A DNA stretch of 64,000 bases from Temnothorax longispinosus (Eukaryota; Arthropoda; Insecta; Hymenoptera; Formicidae): contig NC_092369.1 of assembly GCF_030848805.1 (NCBI RefSeq), positions 9,833,199 to 9,897,198 of the forward strand. Direction: 5' to 3'. The translations under genes were made by a program, and so were the position numbers. The notes under the pieces are model-generated. The model did no database searches. It had not been told where the DNA came from and saw nothing but the letters and a program-made list of their open reading frames with translations. Every line of letters starts with the position of its first letter. The first letter of the stretch is position 1. Below are positions 15,762-26,559 of the stretch, piece after piece.

Positions 15762-16547
15762 CTGTGAATGCGAGTGATACTCGTTGCCGGCGCCGTTTGG
15801 AAACCTGAACCGAAAGGGGCTGTGCACGGGACAGTTGATGCGAAACGGGCTTTCCGCGGGCAGTCTGGGCGGTGGATGGGTATGCGGGCCAAAAATCACG
15901 CAATCCATCGGCATGGGCCGCCCGGGGGCGTGATCGAGGGATCTGCAGGAAGGATAGTTCATAGGCGTTCGTATGGCTGAATGCTCGACCGGCGGTCTGC
16001 CCGGATGCTGCGCTTCGTGCTGCTGTCGATGATCCAACAGCCGCGATACGTGCTCGGTCGATCGACAGCCGTGCTCGTGAGGCCTCCCGAAATGATGATC
16101 GTGAATGTAACTGGCGTGATCTTTCAACCGGCAGGGGTGCTCAATGGCGCGCATCACGCGGCCACGATCCATGCCGCCGCTCCCCATACTGCCCGGTGAC
16201 ATCGAGGACGGAGCAACGGGATGTTCGACAACCGATCGCGGTTGCTCCGTGCGAATTTGCTCCATCGACCGGCTCATACCCTCCATCGGTCGCACGGATT
16301 GATGATGTTCGACGGAGGCACGCATCGGATCAGACGGCGGCTGACGTATGATGGAGTCGATCGATCTCATCGACTCCATCGATCTCATCGCCTCGGTCGA
16401 GCGCATGCCGTGCTCGAACGGACGCATCGGCGAGGGATCGGTTGATCTGCACGGCCTCTCCCAGCATCGCGGCACCGTCGCCGCGCCGCTGCCTCCGCCG
16501 CCGTGACCTTGAGGTACCCAACCACCCGCGTACGGATGATGATCCAT
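15762..16547 (-). CDS. First coding exon, His/Met/Arg/Glu-rich 262-residue N-terminus
   Basis: I do not recognise this protein. The exon starts at ATG 16547 (MDHHPYAGGWVPQGHGG; G at -3 and +4) and runs 262 codons to NEYHSHSQ, ending at CAG|GTAAAG in phase 0. Without splicing the frame would stop 18 codons later. The sequence is a degenerate repeat of R-S/P-x-E-H or M-R-S-x-E units (MRSTEAMRSMESMRSIDS, RPMEGMSRSMEQIR, RAIEHPCRL, HGCRSTEHVSRLLDH), then a Pro-rich tail (THPPPRLPAESPF). No domain, signal peptide or membrane segment is visible, so it looks disordered and soluble. Further exons are expected at lower coordinates or beyond position 1; none could be identified. It may belong to an independent gene or be an alternative N-terminus of CASK (same strand, same phase). 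Confidence 0.65.
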
Positions 16548-17350
16548 CGCCGCTGCGAGCCGCCGTTAGCGCACCCGTACTCACGGATCTTGCAGACGCA
16601 TGGCCCTGTCCGGTGCCATGATCCGCTTTTATTCGCTGCCGCGTCGCGAACGTCGCGCACTAACACTCGCGAGAGTTGACGCACGCTGTCGTCGCTGACG
16701 CGTCACGACGCGTCACGTCGCGATGCACGCTCCAGATCGGCGAAACGAGAACGAAAACGAGCACAGAAGAAATAAACCGCGATCCACGGCGACGTACGGA
16801 CGCAAAAGAGAGAGAGATACACGAACGGAATCGCGCGTAAGAGCACGCGGGGGTGACTGTCGAAACGGGAGAGAGACACGAGTGAAGGACGAGAGACAGA
16901 GAGACAGAGCGCAAGGTTGCGAGATAGACGGTAAACGAAAATCAAGGGGCGCGAAACGAAAGTGAAATATCGGCTATCCAACAGTTTCCTTGCGAATTAG
17001 GAAAAAGTTCGAACGACGGAGAAAACCGTGCGCGAGTGCGGCAGCGACGGAAAACCGACGCATCGCGATGCCGCGCTCCCCAACACTGAACCTCGCAGCC
17101 TCGACTGCCGCGCAGTCCCTCCACGCAAACCAGCCGACCGACCCACTATCCTCGACAGCCACCCTCACCCCCCGCCACCTAGTCATCCCTCCCACACGTA
17201 TACCCTTCCATACCCCGGTGTGTGTCTCATCCGCCAGCATCACCAACCCCTCAGCGGCAACGCGGCTCTCCTTCATCCCTCTGGACCGCAATGTTCGCCC
17301 ACCGCCTACGGTTCCAACTCTCCTCCCTCATCCTCGCCCCTAATTTTCTT
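16548..17350 (-). promoter_or_regulatory. CpG-rich promoter and 5' leader of the 16-kb exon
   Basis: About 800 bp of GC- and CpG-rich sequence lies directly upstream of the ATG at 16547, purine-rich on the plus strand (gagagacac, gagacagag). It contains an upstream ATG with a strong context (GGATCATGG, 16619) that opens a 12-codon frame, MAPDRAMRLQDP, then TGA. A near-consensus donor, CC|GTGAGTACG, cuts that frame at 16585/16584. The leader therefore either carries a uORF or uses an alternative 5' splice site. Confidence 0.5.
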
Positions 17351-20151
17351 CCTCAAACTCAGCCGCAGTCTCCCCCTTCCTTCTCCTCTTCATGAGGTGC
17401 CGCTCCTTCTCCCGTAATCTTCTACTCTCGCTTTTCGTCCTCTTCCTCTCTTATACTGTCTCTCCACCCTTGCCGCGAACAATCACCGAATTTGCCGATT
17501 GCCGTTTATTCTCCTTTCCTCGCTCGAAACTCCCCCGCTATTCTCTCACGCGCAATCCTATTCGTGTGTCTCTTTTTCACGTCTGAATGTCCATTTCCTC
17601 TGTTTCTCGTTCTCATTTTCATTCACACCCTTCATCGCGATGCGTCCGTTCGCTACTTCTTTCAAAAATTAGAAATGATTGACTCTTTCTCAACTTCTTG
17701 TAACTCATCTAGATACCAATTCTTTTATTATTCGGAGAAGCCAGCTGAAATGGGTCAGGAAAAGTATCGAAAGCTCGAGGCGTCGCGTCGGTCCAAATAG
17801 GAAAGGAAAGTCTGATGTGCATGATTGGAGACCGAATATCTGGGACTAGTATATGTCCCATACGCCGAAGGCGCGTGAATGAAAAACGGCCGATCGATTC
17901 CTCCACGAGTAGGTGGCTCTCCTGACGCTACGTCTCATTCCCGTACATATTATCCCCAATTCTCGTGTCGTTCGAGCGTTAGACGGATGCTCTCTTAGAG
18001 CTATTAATTACACGTAAGCTTTCATGTCACAGTGCGCAATTCGTTCCCCCCCCCCTCTACCTCGACTTCAATTACTGACAAGCGTCATCGAGCATCTTGA
18101 TACATAAAGTAAATTTATTTAAGCAAAACGCTTATTAAGACTTAAAATATCTAGAGCTTAAAATTTTCAACAGCAGTAACTGTACTAAATAACGGAATAC
18201 GAATAATTTATATAGGAAAGAATCAACTTAATATAAAATTTAGTTTAAATTCAGGATCCGTATAATCGTTGTGAATAATATATATAAAAGTTGAGTGTCT
18301 TCTCTTCCTCGTCTCCCCGATTGAATGATATTTCCCGAAACCAGTATGAATTGTACTAATAAATATTTTACAAATATACGGAAGGGAGAAATGTGCGAGT
18401 GCGTAGTGATGTATAGTGAGCAATAAACAAGCAGGGTATCCCACTTCGTATTACTTTTTAACGACAGATTCATTGATCAATTTAGAATTGGTTTTTTTTT
18501 ACGTAGCAAATATTAAAGAAAGTCATTATTTATAATGACATATTTCCAACTTGTACCAATCTTTTTTGTTACTAACAATAAGTTTCACGCACGTGTACAA
18601 AAATACAAATTTTTCACTAAAAACAAAATCGATTCCAAATTGACCAAAAGAGAACTGTCGTTAAAAGTGATACAGTAAAAGTAGAAAATGTTATCATAAC
18701 AACCATTTTGGAATTTAAAAACACAAAGAAAAAAATATTGAAAACTCTCTTACACAGTATAGCATTAACAAAATGATAGTATTCTCGTTTTAATTAATAT
18801 CAGGCAATATGAATTTTAGTCAAATCGAACAATCTTTCTTTCCAACGTAATTAATACGCAGCAAAGCGCTTTTACTCTGCGCACTCGTTTCAAATCAGCG
18901 TGCCTCTTGTTAAACTTCTACGATCATTGAATAGCTATGTTTGTAAAAAAAAAAAAACGTTCAATCTACATATATTGATAAATCAACTACGCACGATGAA
19001 AAAATTTCTATTTACGCGCACAATGTGATATTTAAATTATTAAATATACGGTTTGTGCTTATGGAAAATTCGATAATTTAAATAATATGAAAATTTATCG
19101 TATGAATATATAGGTATACAATTCGCAATTATAAAAAACTCTTTTGTACATAAAAAATTAATATACTGCGCTGAATTAAATCCTGACTTTCGTTATACTG
19201 ATATTATATTATAGTATAATATGATAAAATTATATTTGCCAGTTATTTCCAAATGTATCATTATGTAACATTAAATTCAATTATTGAATATCTAAAGTAT
19301 CTATTAAAGTATTAAAAATAAAATACTTTAAAATATTTTCACTATAAGCAGATTGAACTCACTTAAGAATAATCCCTGTGTTTATCATATTTTATACATT
19401 ATTCTGATTGGATAATATAATAAAGCTATTCGAGTCATCGTTTTTTAAATCGAAATAATGCAAGTCGTGTACCTAGCTGCAAGCTAAACAGGCATTCGCC
19501 ATTATACATCATGCATCCTGAATAATTCATCGCTTAACGCCAGCAGTGTAACCCTTAAATGCGTCCTGTTACCATTTAGCAACGATGCTAATTCCTCATA
19601 CACACGCACTCTGCCTTCAAGATGATTGCTTTTTTGACACACTCTAAGTTTTTGCATTATTCAAAAAGTTATCATCTTCGATCATACGTAATTTTTCCAA
19701 ATTACTTTAAAAGTAGTAGCATGAAAATATTCCTTAGTAAATAATATACTAGCTGATATTGTAATATCTTTTATCCGCCTTATTGAGAGACACTGAGCCC
19801 AAAGTTCACTGGAATTTTATAAACAGATTTGACAATAATTCTTGCATGGTCACGTTCACGTTCCCCAGGAAAAACATGACATGCTAACCTACATTCCAAG
19901 GCTGACCTCAATATGTGGATTTAAAAAAAACCGTGATATTACGAGATCTTCCGCAATCCTACACGCATGATTGTCGATACCATCGATAAATCTAAGTCTT
20001 AAAACATTATACACCATAATCATATTGAACTTCAATTAGAGAATGATTTAAGTTATTACTATTTGTTCACAGCAAATAGTAATAGCAATTCATATAGCAA
20101 AGCAGAAATAAAATTTTTGATTTTTGAATAAAACAGGCATGTAAAGTACAA
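17351..20151. other. Non-coding interval upstream of the 16-kb gene
   Basis: The first 600 bp are pyrimidine-rich on the plus strand (ctctcc/ttccc runs), grading into AT-rich sequence. There is a C run at about 18046. No supported gene, RNA or large repeat was seen. Confidence 0.5.
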
Positions 20152-20253
20152 TAGCTTCGCACCACCGGCCGCTCGACCGAGTGCGTGAACCAAATGTCCG
20201 AACCTGCGGTTCCTCTCGTACTGAGCAGGATTACTATCGCAATGACTGGTCAT

Positions 20254-20290
<37 letters not shown>
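20152..20290 (-). rRNA. 28S rRNA fragment including the sarcin-ricin loop
   Basis: Read on the minus strand, it runs from gaccgtcgtgagacaggtta through gttttaccctactgatga, ctcagtacgagaggaacc and ggttcggacatttggttcac to ggtgcgaagcta. These are consecutive conserved blocks near the 3' end of large-subunit rRNA. The agtacgagaggaacc block is the sarcin-ricin loop. The match stops abruptly on both sides, so it is a 139-bp dispersed fragment and not a working rRNA gene. A short hairpin lies about 60-100 bp to the left, and a palindrome begins directly at the right boundary. Confidence 0.9.
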
Positions 20291-20338
20291 TATAGGGCCC
20301 AATACTGGGCCAGTATTGGGCCGACTGTAAAACCCTAT
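20291..20338. repeat. Palindrome adjoining the 28S fragment
   Basis: ggcccaatactgg and ccagtattgggcc form a nearly perfect inverted repeat around 20308. It is bordered by tataggg on the left and ccctata on the right, which also pair. It starts at the exact end of the 28S homology. Confidence 0.6.
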
Positions 20339-21150
20339 ATGGGTATCTAATATCATCTATATAAAATGCTTTGCAGATGAGAAATTTTACATGAAAATTT
20401 TTATGACTATTTATTAACTGCAGTTCGCGACATGAATAATAGAAAAGATTCGATAAGCCATATTCGCACATGCAACATATCGAATAGAAATCGCAGCATT
20501 TACTGAAAGCACGTAGCATCAATAGTTATAGCATTTAAATAAATTGCGTTAAACATACATAAATCTACAAAGCAAATTTGCAGATAGGCATCAGTGGCAC
20601 TCTATTAATTTCTAAGAGAATTTATGAAATTTTAGTTATATCCTCTGCTCAATCGGGCAGATCGTTCATCAATAATGTAATTCGTATTTGCATCGGAACA
20701 CCGTGTGTTGGTAATTATGAATATATTGCGCGATTAATATTTTGTAAACTAATTCTGTTCCTCAGGACGAACCCTAATCTATCCTGATGATACGCGATTT
20801 TCTGGAAGATTCCGTTACTAATTGCGCTCAAGTATATATGGACACTTACTTAAAACGTCCTTGTCCTATTTACGAGACCTTTGCAATTTACGAAATGGAG
20901 ATATTTGCCAAAGTTTAGTTATTACTTACAAAATTTATGTTCTCTATGAGAAAAGTAAATTTGATGTTAAAACGTGCGCATGTGTAATTAATCATTAATC
21001 ATTAATCCGCTCTTAAAGAATAATACAAAAAAATTCGTGAAAGAATAGTTTTTAAATTATTTCATGTTTTTCGTTCGATACTTCAAATATAGTTCTTTTC
21101 ATATTCGGTTTTATTAATTTTTTATGATATAGACAACAATTCAGAAAGCC

Positions 21151-22489
21151 TGAGATAATTAAGCATTCTCATTCGAATAATCTCGTTATAGTACAATACA
21201 GATAACACAGAGCGAATAAAGCGCTCTAGGTCAGACCGCGACTCAGAGCGTGCAGTAGTAAAACCTTGTTGAGCCAGACCGCGCTTACGAAGTAAGTCAA
21301 CTGCGTCACATGTAAAGCCGTAATTATATTCAATAATTACATTAAAAAATAATCATTTTACTAATCAATTAATGTGTTTTCAGAAAGATTTACGTAAACT
21401 ATTTATGATAAAAATAAATAATATATTTAAATTTTTTCAAGAGAGAGAGAGAGAGAGAGGCACAATAAATAAATTGTACATTTATAAGCTTTATTTCTTA
21501 TATAACGTACTTTTGTTTTGTATTTTAATTAATTAATTACTTGCTAAATTAATTCATGCTAATGTAATGTTTAATGATGAGGATGCAAGCTAATGAATTA
21601 CAAATGCCATTAATATTCCTCACAACTGCGCGATCGATCCCCTTAGTCATTGTTATTTAGATAGATAAAATCTATATGTATTATTCGTATTATTCTGCTT
21701 ATCTTAATGTTAATGTTCGAACTTGAGCATCCAAACATATATTTATGCGTTCGTTCCGATCCTATTACAGTAACTTCTTTATCCTTCCAAGAAAATATGT
21801 TATGCATTTTTATAATATAAATGATATTTTCTTATAAGCAAAGGCATGAATGCGTTTTCCTGTCGTTTTAACTGAAGTAATATACATCAACTAATACCCA
21901 TGCCTATGCAGGCATAGAATCATGCAATATACTGAAATGAATGGCACGTATCCTACTCGATAATTCTCAATCCTCTTATCTAGGATTCGCTTTAAGCTCT
22001 TGCACGGTAAAGTTCGTAGTCACCTACATAGAGATATGTATCGAGAATGCAACTTTATGCTATAGTTTTTTAATGTAACGTGATGAAATATATTTATACC
22101 GTAACTAATATTATGGGTAATATAAGTAATTATAATAATATAAGTAATAATTGAACAAAATAATATATCTCATCAAATTAAATCCTTTTGTTATAAATGC
22201 ACAGAAATTTTATAAATAAAAAAATAGCATTGTAACAAGGTGAAAAATAATGCTAATCAATAAAATAATATTAATTAATTAATTAAATGATTATTCGTGA
22301 GTATAATTATTGAAACGAGTTAATTTACTTAGCAAGTAAATGCGGTCAGACTCCGAACACGGTTTTACTACTGAACACTCTTAGGTCACGGTCTGACCTA
22401 GCGTCCTTTATTCACTTTCTATTCTCTGCTGTACCGCAAGTACAGTGTACAGTACGATCCTTTCAACAGTAATGCATAATTATCTCAGA
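21151..22489. mobile_element. Long inverted-repeat element of at least 1.34 kb, diverged
   Basis: The left arm has tgagataattaagcatt (21151), then gaataaa...gctctaggtcagaccgcg and gcagtagtaaaacc (about 21213-21265), then ttcaataattac. All recur inverted on the right: tgagataattatgcatt as the reverse complement of 22473-22489, the core at 22341-22420, and ttcaataattat near 22300. The outer flanks may extend the pairing a little further on each side. Arms of 200-300 bp with a spacer of roughly 1 kb and no ORF fit a foldback or long-TIR element. A (GA)n run lies inside the left half at 21442-21459. Confidence 0.65.
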
Positions 22490-23415
22490 TTTGGGATATT
22501 GTCTAGATTGCTTTGAAGCCATGAAAGAATCGGAGAAGAACTAATAAAAAGCCTGAATGCACGGAATTAAGAAATTTATTCAACTTTAAATAAACTTACA
22601 CATTATTCCGTAATATTCTATAGGACGGACTAAACTACAGCAACTGAATTTTAAAAGACCATAGTTCGCTTTGTCAAAGCTAGTGTCTTCAAAGTTGCGC
22701 GCAACACTCGTAAATTAAATTAAGTAGCTTTTAATAATGTTAACATCTTCGTGGTAGCTAGGTTTTCAACAGATTTTTCGCAAATATAGTACCTTATTTC
22801 ACGTTCCGTTTTCTATCTTCCGTGGAGAAGTTATATTACTCTCTTTCTTATTCACAGTACGTTTCCTGTGTTGGCACGATTTTACATGCTTCTTATACAA
22901 AAATAACGTTTCTTTTCCCTTGGTACACCTGCCTACCTACCTATACCTCCTGTAGTACCATAAAATGTTAATATGATACCTTGTGTGAGGTTAGTAGACC
23001 CATACATCAAAATTTCCATAAACGAATATCTAACGTCGAAATCATTCCCGTCGCAAATACAAGCCATAGATCCTTATAACGCGTCCAATATTTATTCCCG
23101 GCTCGTATTTTCCGGCGAATGATCCCTCTATCAAAGTAATGCCACAAATTAGGTTAGCGGATGCACATACGTTCAAAGTTATCCCAGCATGACGCAAAGT
23201 ATTGGGGAGCTGCCTTCTATAGAAGACAAACTCTGATGGCATGCATTCTTTAGAACTTTTCAGTCGATACTTATTTAAAAATTTTTACCCTAAACTTTAA
23301 TACAAAAACACGAAGGACTGTAACCCGCATTTAATAACTCTGAGAACTTCTTGCTTTCTAAAATGTCTTAATTGGATCTTTGGAGAAATTATCTTTATTT
23401 ATGCAGATTATCTTT

Positions 23416-23455
23416 AATTATAAGAAGGAGCATTCTACTGCTCCTTCTTATAATT
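23416..23455. repeat. Perfect 17-bp hairpin
   Basis: The arms aattataagaaggagca (23416-23432) and tgctccttcttataatt (23439-23455) are exact reverse complements around a 6-base loop (ttctac). The flanks do not continue the pairing far, which is short for a miRNA precursor. It could be a cruciform-prone element or the remnant of a small inverted repeat. Confidence 0.6.
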
Positions 23456-25858
23456 GTCTCATTGTCAGTTGAAAAAAAAATTAAATAGACAATAAATAGG
23501 ATAAAATTTAATTTCAATATTAGACACTAAATAACTACCAATTTTATTTAGTACGAAAAAATGTGTATATTAATTGAAAAAATAAAGTTTCTTCGCTAGA
23601 AAATTGAATCAATAATTTGTAAAACACACCCAAACAATTACGGAACTTAAAGAAAGTAAAATATGCACGGCCAATTCATTATCTTCCGCGTTAAAACTTT
23701 CAGAACTACTACAAAGAATATTTATTAAAAATCTTTTGTTTTTCTCGAATTAACTCTGACTGATACATTTTTATGAACACAACTCCTAGGCTCACCTATT
23801 TTTTATGTTAAATTGAAACAACTTCTCACATTAAATAGTTTGAGAGAAACAAAGTTTTATTAATAAAATAATTATTATAAGCTTACAATATCACGCAAAA
23901 CTGACAGTATAAAAAATCAAGGCAAATTTTAATTAACAATTTCACCTGAATAATTCTTCTGTCTTTTATCATGTCACCTATCTCTAATGCACAACAGAAT
24001 ACATGCGCAATCAAATACGCATTAAGTATCTAATAAAACAAACGATTTTCAGTTTAATTCTGTGACTCATACGGTATCGTAGCGTCAACCATATGAACGA
24101 AAATAATAGTCATTATTCGGACTAAGAAATCCATCAGTATTTACCAGTAAAGTAACTCGAATTGTAGTTTAGTTTATACGTATATCATGGCTGACCAAAA
24201 TTGCATTTAATAATAATCTTTTGTTATAAAATACAGTAACAGTCGCTAAAATTAATAATAATACGCGTGCTTTTAAACGATTTCTCTTGTACCTATATTA
24301 GTGCACATATAATTTATTCCAAATTGCTTTTCCATCTAAATTTTAGTTAATAAATCGAGACTTTATTATAAAAATCCAAAAAATTAACAAGCACTTTTTA
24401 AATAAAAACTGAAAAATTAAATAATTATTATTTTATTTAAGTTTCACTCGCCAATTTTTACTAATACACCATAGTTCAAAAATTCAAGAATACATCTTAT
24501 AAATACGCAAATACGTATTAGTTATTTTTATTCATTTTGTAAGTCAAAGATTTAAGACGAAAAGTTACAATAGTCACAAAGATTTTAACTTATTTTTCCA
24601 AGTATAAATCTGCTTTCCGTCTTTAAATACTCATTACTGTGCACAAAGTATTTATTTTTCCAGTCTAGTAACACCAATCAATCGTTTCAAGCTCTGTTAG
24701 ACACGTGGAAAGTTATATTTGCAGAAACTTTAGGAAACTTTTAAAAAGTATACCCGACTTATGCAACCATTATTAAAGCTAAAACGACAGTAAATAAAGC
24801 AAAATCTGTCCCAAAAATCTATTTGTTCTATGAAAGTTTCAAAGTGGAATTTTTCGTAAAATGCATTATTTACGTACAAAACAATAATATTGTGGTCTAA
24901 AGATCCTCGCGCGTGTTTCTAGTTTAGGATCAAAACTTTTCAATGCCATATGCTGTATCTAGATCGTGCATGCCGATCATTCCTGGTTGAGCGGTTTAGA
25001 ACACGGGTTTATGTAATCTCGATGTCAATGCCGGAGGAAACTATTCAATATCAATAGCTATAGCAAGAAAATATATACGCCGCGCATTGATACCTGACCA
25101 TACGCGTGCAAGAGAGAGAATTTCGAATTGATTCAAAGATTAACGACGCGGCACCGCATCGATCGCGTCTGTGCATCCTCGTCTCACTTTCAAAGAAGAC
25201 ATAAGAAGAGATGGATGCGAGCTCTCGCTATCTTGGTGTTTACACCAAGACGGAAAGAAAGACGACGGAAATAAGGAAAAGGAATAATCTCTCTCGCTCC
25301 GGAACTGGACGGATACTTATTGAAGCAATTAACAATTTTAATTATGTACGATTATAAGTTTAATCGGACGTCGTTCGTAATTACCGCGAGCGCATTACCG
25401 TTCGCGATATATCATTCTGTCACACTGGGCCTCTCTGCGTTATTCCGTTCCACCGTGTGGCCTCGATTTATCATATACTCCGCCCAAGGTTGTTAGACCA
25501 AATGAAGACTGCAAACGCGGATGTAAATAACTCAAGGGCGACTCACAAGCTCACAATACAATGGTACCATTACAGCCGTGCATTGAAATCACGAATTTGA
25601 ACGAGTATATCCCGTGACAGTAAAAAAAAGGGAACAGTTAAGCCCGCAAGCGGTATTCCGCCCGGATAGCTGAAAGAAAGGCTCTCTTTACAAGTCATAA
25701 TTGTTAAAAATCAGAGAAGAAACTTCCGATGTACAATGATTTCATTTCCATTGTCTACAATAAAGAGAACATTTAATCTTGTGGTAGAGTGAATCTCACG
25801 TGGAACTTTCAACGCGATATACTCGTTGGATTCTTTATACGCAATTTCGCGAGATTAA

Positions 25859-26073
25859 GGTAAATGTACTAATGCCTGGACAGTCAGTAAACACGTACCT
25901 ATGTCTGGACACCTTTATCATTTTAATCTTTAAATAAGTATAAATGCGAATTAACGTGTGAAAGTTTCAAAATACAAGAAAAATATTTTTATCTTTGATT
26001 TTAATTCGCGTTATATTTATTTAAGGACTAAAATAATAAAAGTGTCCAGGGTATTGGTACATTTACTTACATA
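25859..26073. mobile_element. Foldback element of about 215 bp
   Basis: The left arm (gtaaatgtactaatgcctgg...acacctttat, then a ttttaatctttaaataagta stretch) is repeated inverted on the right (...tattaaagtgtccagggtat-like, then tggtacatttac). The arms match imperfectly over nearly the whole element, with extra sequence in the left arm. It is a palindromic, ORF-less unit that looks like a diverged MITE. Confidence 0.55.
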
Positions 26074-26559
26074 CTTACCCTCGCGAAACTGTGCTATGCG
26101 CAAAAAATTTATCATGTATAACTCCTGACCATTCGCCTGAATTCTGTCGTTTCTCACGATCAGATATTAGTGACAAACAACGCGTTCTAGAAACCTTGCC
26201 AAGCTCAAGTAGTAACTGGCACCGCTAATTCACGTAAATGGTAGTGTTTTACAGCTAAAATCCTAAGTAGTGAATTAACACGTTTTTACCAAGTTCATCC
26301 ATCGTCCTAGTGACATATTTGGCACAGATACCATTTAATTAGATATATTAAAAGACGAATTCGGGAGTATCGATCGTAATATGATTCACATCAACATCAT
26401 TATAAATAATTTTGCGTATCTTAAAAAATAAGATAGTGACGTGGCATTTTCAGGAATACCAATAATTAAATTTCTTACTTGCTTTCCGTTAATACATACA
26501 ATTCTATAAAAATTCAGAACTGTACTATTTTACATATTAATTAAAACATGCACAAAAAT

